Shown: positions 59,887-64,000 of the stretch, one piece after another
Layout: every line of letters begins with the position of its first letter
Position numbering within the stretch: position 1 is the first letter of the stretch
Made by a program: the position numbers and the translations under genes
Source of the DNA: Ptychodera flava
Taxonomy: Eukaryota > Hemichordata > Enteropneusta > Ptychoderidae
DNA length: 64,000 nucleotides
NCBI RefSeq assembly: GCF_041260155.1
Contig: NC_091930.1
Location: forward strand, 41,343,096-41,407,095
Reading direction: 5' to 3'
The notes under the pieces: generated by a model
Told to the model about the DNA's origin: nothing
The model's input: the letters and a program-made list of their open reading frames with translations, nothing else
Database searches by the model: none

Positions 59887-62749
59887 CTACACTGCCAGTA
59901 GTTCGACTGCGTCTACAAGCAAACGGGAACATATTACAATAGGTTAATTATAAGGCCACAGATGACTTTCCAACCTTAAACGAATACACCTGGCAGACTA
60001 TATATATTTCTATTCTAAACTATGCAAAAGGTATAAATTACTGTTTTATTGTGAAGTTAAAAAGGAAACATACCTCGCACAGTCAATCTTTCTGATGGTT
60101 CATGCCGTGTGAGACCAAGAGTGGCATCCTTGTACTGTGTCGGGCAGTCGTCCGGCAGAGTCACATCTTCACCTCTGATAATCGCTAATTTAGTGTTCAA
60201 ATTCCAGTCTGCTAAACAAAATATGGCACTTATAATGTAAAATGAAAATAAATTTTAATATATCAATTCGTCGTTACAAACATCAGAACAGTGTCGGTTT
60301 ACGTTTCATAAGATACATACAGTTAAAACAAACAAAAAACAAAGCCACACTGACCATTGACTATATCTCTGCCTTTTGCAATTGCTTCCAGGATCTTCCC
60401 ATACCTATGGATATAAAAAATACAAATCATCGTTTACTAAAAATATTTTGGTAAACTCCAGGAAGAATATTCAACAAGATTCCGTTCTAGATCATTTTAG
60501 CTTTAATGCCATCCAAACAGAATACAAGAACTTCAAGCAACTTTTAGTCTGCGATGCGTTGCATGTGGATAGCCAAAGTCGTGTTCGGCGTGTACGACGG
60601 CGTGTGACACCTCGCCAATTTTTTGTCACCTAAAACAACCTATAACTACTCTCAAGGTCATAATGCCTATATCCACGGTTCATCCAAGACAACAAGACGA
60701 ATTGATTTGAAACTAAATTTCGCAGAATTGGATGAAAAAAAATCAACGTTTGCAAAAAAACAAATGTCCTTTCAGTACAAGGTCACGAGACCAATCTCCT
60801 TTGTATTTACATTTCATTGGATTGTACGATTGGCTGGGTCTTTTAACTGAAAAAAATCCTAAAACTTGAACTTGGTTTTAAGAAAGTTGGCGAGGTAAAA
60901 TGGACACATGCTACATAAAAAGTTTATATTTGCCACTTTGCAATGGATTATGTTGATACTAAATTCAATGCCCGGCTTTCTCTAGTTATATGTTTACATG
61001 AAGATATAAACTTTGATGTCTCCACTCTGCCTATTACTTTGACTTACCCATAAGCTTCAGCTTCTAAATTGTAAAACGAGTTGTTTCCTTCTTCACTCAA
61101 AATTTCGGGTGGCTGGTATGGTTCTGGAGAAATTGGATATTCTCTCTCTGCTGTACCTGTGGTTTCAACATCGCCGGTGTTACAAATCTGAAAGAAAACA
61201 TCAAAACATGGGATAAGTAATCACTGTGTGGTGACTGTTTCACGGAAAAGGAATATGAAGTTCAAAGATTAGAATCAGGAAAGAGGAAAACTTACCTTGG
61301 CCCGAAGGTCCTCGGATACCAGAATGTTGGCGCAGCAAGTATTTCTCAAGAGCATGTCACGGCTGTGTAAAAAGTCAATTCCCCTTCCAACATCCAGTGC
61401 CAACTGATTTCTTTCTCCCCATGTCAGAGTCAACAAACTGTCTTCCAGTACATCGGACAGACACCCTCTGGCCATGCATTCCATTACCAACCAAAATATG
61501 TCTGCAAATAGTAAATATTGTGTTTACAAATGGTACGCCATCAGGTTCTGTTTGAGTGGCTGTAAAACGATACGTAAATACGAATAAAGTGACTGACAAA
61601 CTGTGCTATACTTTGCATGCAGGTGTAAGATCAACCCCGAGGTACTTGTACTATTCACTTTCTCCAACATATTGTTAATAGATTTTTGAAGTCTTTAATT
61701 AAGGTGGCTATTCTACATCTATTGTAGAGAACGATAGGATTTTGCGTGCGGTAAAAATAGCTGTACTGAATGCCTTTTCATAACATACACCGTCTCCAGG
61801 CTCCCCGCCCTTGCGGATGTGTCTACGTTTTCACTGTTGAACGGTTTCAAGGGACCCACTGGACGAGTGCCAGAATTTGCCTCACGCTATGTATGTGCAG
61901 CGCACAATACTAGAAGCGTGTCAACGACCGAGAATTGCATTCCACACTGTGCTTGCGCTATAAATCGGAAGATGAATTATTGTTATTGATTATTCACGAT
62001 CAGTAATCGGACAATTTGATGCCCCAGTTACGAATGTAAGATGTATAATAATAAGGTTGCCTCGAAAAATATTGCAAAGGCTGTAGTCGGACATTGACGC
62101 CACCTATGAAGATTACCTGTATTTAAAACTTAAAAAATTAGAACATTAATTGCACAACCTTCGTCAGAATGTGAACAGTAACCATACACCTCCACGATGG
62201 AATCACATCGCAAGACACATGAACGCTGATATCTTCTGATAAGTTGCTCCTGTCGAAGATAGTCTAACTTCATCCTGTTTGAATATAAAACAGATTAGAA
62301 CTCTGGTTATGTTGTTTCTGTTTAACACTGTATGAGCACTAGTTCTCCGTCTACCGCTTATAGCATGAAATACCTTGCTGTATGCTCGTCAACACATGAC
62401 TAAGAGCTTTGTCAACTGAAATTTTGAAAAATTAACTATTTGTTTCACCAACACCTATTTCACGACGTTTAGAGAGCTCATGGATATATCAAGATAATAG
62501 AAATTTTGTCCGAATTTCTTATAATCTTAGGCATATATTTGACCAGGAGATCAACTGGATATTTGACATAGCCAAAGAATCAATATTTGTGGTCTTACTT
62601 TGGTGGCGAAGCCAGCTTTTCAACTGATACAGGTCTGCCTGCATAACATGCCTGAAACAATTGACCAAAACGTCCAATCGATAGATTCCCATTGGCAAGC
62701 TCTGTAACTTCGTGTGGACTGATTATACCGGACTCTTCTTCATGTGTTA
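59887..62749 (-). CDS. Gene 2 pseudokinase domain
   Basis: The Gly-rich loop is reduced (NLSIGRFGQLFQ). The VAIK position reads VSVEKL, with Glu where Lys is expected. Helix C and strand 4 follow (LIRRYQRSCVLRCDSIVEVYG), then the hinge FWLVMECMARGCL. The catalytic loop HRDLKSAN reads LRNTCCAN, so the catalytic Asp is Asn but the metal-site Asn remains. DFG reads NTG (KICNTG). PPE in place of APE is nearly normal, unlike gene 1. Helix F is AYGYGKILEAIAKG. LPDDCPTQY and EPSER close the fold, and a last exon of eight codons (DAVELLAV, stop) finishes it. Confidence 0.8.
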
Positions 62750-64000
62750 CTGCGATAATGAAATGCAAAATACATGTGAGTGGAAAATTGTTAATGAAAC
62801 GGTTAAAGACTTTTATCATAAAATAACCAAGACTAGCATAGCGGCAGAGAAACAGGAAAATAAACGCAGTCTTCTGTCAATGCAAATATCACATTTGGAT
62901 CAACAAGTTGCGCCTAGAATGTTGAGTTCGTGAAATGAAAAGATGATGATTATTTTTCACCTTCTTTAGAAGCAGTGTCGAGTTCCTCATGTTCATTATT
63001 TTCTTTTATTGATAACGCTCTTCTTTCGCTCTTTTGTAGTTGACACTTCAGATATTCAGCTTCATCTGTCAACTCTCCCATTTTCAATTGGAACGAGACA
63101 TCTTTTTCAATCAGAGCCTTTGCTACGGATCTTGAGAGTTTGAGTTCCTCTGTCTGTTCAATGTATTGACTTTCTATGAGCCTGTTTTTAAGTTTTTCTT
63201 CTTCTAGCTGTTCCTGAAGAACTTTATTTTCTACCTGAAGGTTGCCGATGATCTCTTTTTGATGCTTTACTTCTTGCATGTAATGGAACCTTGTGTGTTT
63301 GGTCTGTAATTCAGTCTTGATATCCTCCCCATTTTCAGAAATCAAACCTCTCAAGTCTGAAAATTTCGGATGATTCAACAGACTTAATCGAAAATCGAAG
63401 TATTAATTGAACTTTAGATTATCAGTATAACATTCTAAACTATTTTGTGATTCAACATTGTTCGATGGCCATTGTGAACATTCGTTTTCGTTACATTTTT
63501 AAAATCTTTGTAGGACGCCTGGAGCTAAGCATACGTTTATAATTTACCTGTAAACGTCGTTGAATCGTGAACTCCTACTAGCACCTTCTCAACCCCGAGG
63601 AGTTCGAGGATCTTTGGTCTTTTTTCAATGATATCATTGGCAACCTTTTCGTTTTCCGTCCATATTATTAAAAGTCATTATCGTCACCCTTGCCACGCTC
63701 ACACCTCAACCCTTTGATATACGCGTTCAATATATCTTCCACATTCTGCAATATTTCCTTTACGTTCAGCTGGAACGCAACAGACACTCCTGCTCCGCCA
63801 GAATGATCTGCAATGATAAAAAGAAGTAATGATTCGCATTAATATTCCGTCGATAATTACCATTGCCCAGCTAAAATTCCAGATGACAATTTTGTTAAGA
63901 GTTAGATAAGTATACTGATCTTACCGTTTCTTGTTGACTTTCCCTTTTTCAGTAAGGTTTTGTTCCATGTCGACTTACAGGTACCCGTATCTGAAGAGTA
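59887..64000 (-). CDS. Coiled-coil pseudokinase gene 2 (5' end outside the window)
   Basis: On the - strand, exons are 64000 (or 63990)-63925, 63807-63548, 63356-62961, 62749-62599, 62274-62159, 61501-61296, 61187-61048, 60404-60355, 60208-60074 and 59912-59887, about 518 residues in view. Phases agree at every junction except that exon 63807-63548 is one base short, near 63672 at a run of T. Domain order is an alpha/beta unit, a 130-residue coiled coil in one exon, then a kinase fold. The exon phases in the kinase part equal those of gene 1 (1-0, 0-2, 2-1, 1-1), so the genes are paralogues by duplication. It is catalytically dead by sequence. The start lies beyond the window. Confidence 0.8.
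62961..64000 (-). CDS. Gene 2 N-terminal alpha/beta unit and coiled coil
   Basis: Exon 63807-63548 gives DHSGGAGVSVAFQLNVKEIL, then a strand-helix-strand unit (LIIWTENEKVANDIIEK, VEKVLVGVHDSTTF) that parallels gene 1 residues 96-160. Exon 63356-62961 is a 132-residue coiled coil (for example VENKVLQEQLEEEKLKNRL) in one exon, where gene 1 uses several. The partial exon at the window edge is basic (KSTWNKTLLKKGKSTRN). Confidence 0.7.

Overview
The window looks like nuclear DNA of an invertebrate deuterostome (hemichordate- or lancelet-like). It is AT-rich, its genes are broken into many short exons with GT-AG borders, and it is full of transposon relics. It also carries a Gmr1-type Ty3/Gypsy element, a lineage best known from deuterostomes. 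There are no rRNA genes, CRISPR arrays or bacterial-style operons. The exact species cannot be read from the sequence.

Three host genes can be built exon by exon with matching splice phases. (1) On the + strand (16970-20882) is a three-exon, 165-residue protein with an N-terminal NID/RRM-like domain of the NMI/IFI35/PARP14 type. A perfect kappaB site, a perfect CRE and a TATA-like box lie just upstream. (2) On the - strand (38532 down to 27952) is a 16-exon gene of about 738 codons. It encodes N-terminal alpha/beta domains (possibly TRADD-N-like), a long coiled coil and a C-terminal protein-kinase fold that lacks the catalytic residues. (3) On the - strand (64000 down to 59887) is a paralogue of gene 2, cut by the window edge, with the same domain order and nearly the same exon phases. 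It is also a pseudokinase, but it lost different residues. A decayed copy of one of its exons lies just past its last exon. The set suggests an innate-immune or cell-death signalling neighbourhood; that role is inference.

Layout: 46-4717 is a 4.7-kb non-autonomous DNA transposon (H1). 5683-6557 is an inverted-repeat element. 7800-10830 is an old tandem duplication with a tRNA-derived repeat array in one copy only. 14575-15814 is a second H-type element (H2). 16060-21138 is the NID gene with a hAT-type element in intron 1. 21139-27951 is intergenic with small foldbacks. 27952-38669 is pseudokinase gene 1 and its promoter. 39333-45598 is a young Gmr1-type Gypsy element with near-identical LTRs and a tRNA-Pro primer site. 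48847-53244 is a third H-type element (H3) with a piggyBac-like MITE inside it. 53248-59750 is repeat-rich intergenic DNA. 59750-64000 is pseudokinase gene 2.

The most unusual structural signal is the H family. Three elements have different terminal inverted repeats, yet every end carries three G-rich units of about 31 bp in the same orientation, and all three elements are flanked by a 3-bp TAA or TTA duplication. The most unusual biological signal is the pair of coiled-coil pseudokinase genes. Both genes show one-base frame slips that sit at short homopolymer runs, so base-calling or assembly errors are a likelier cause than gene death.
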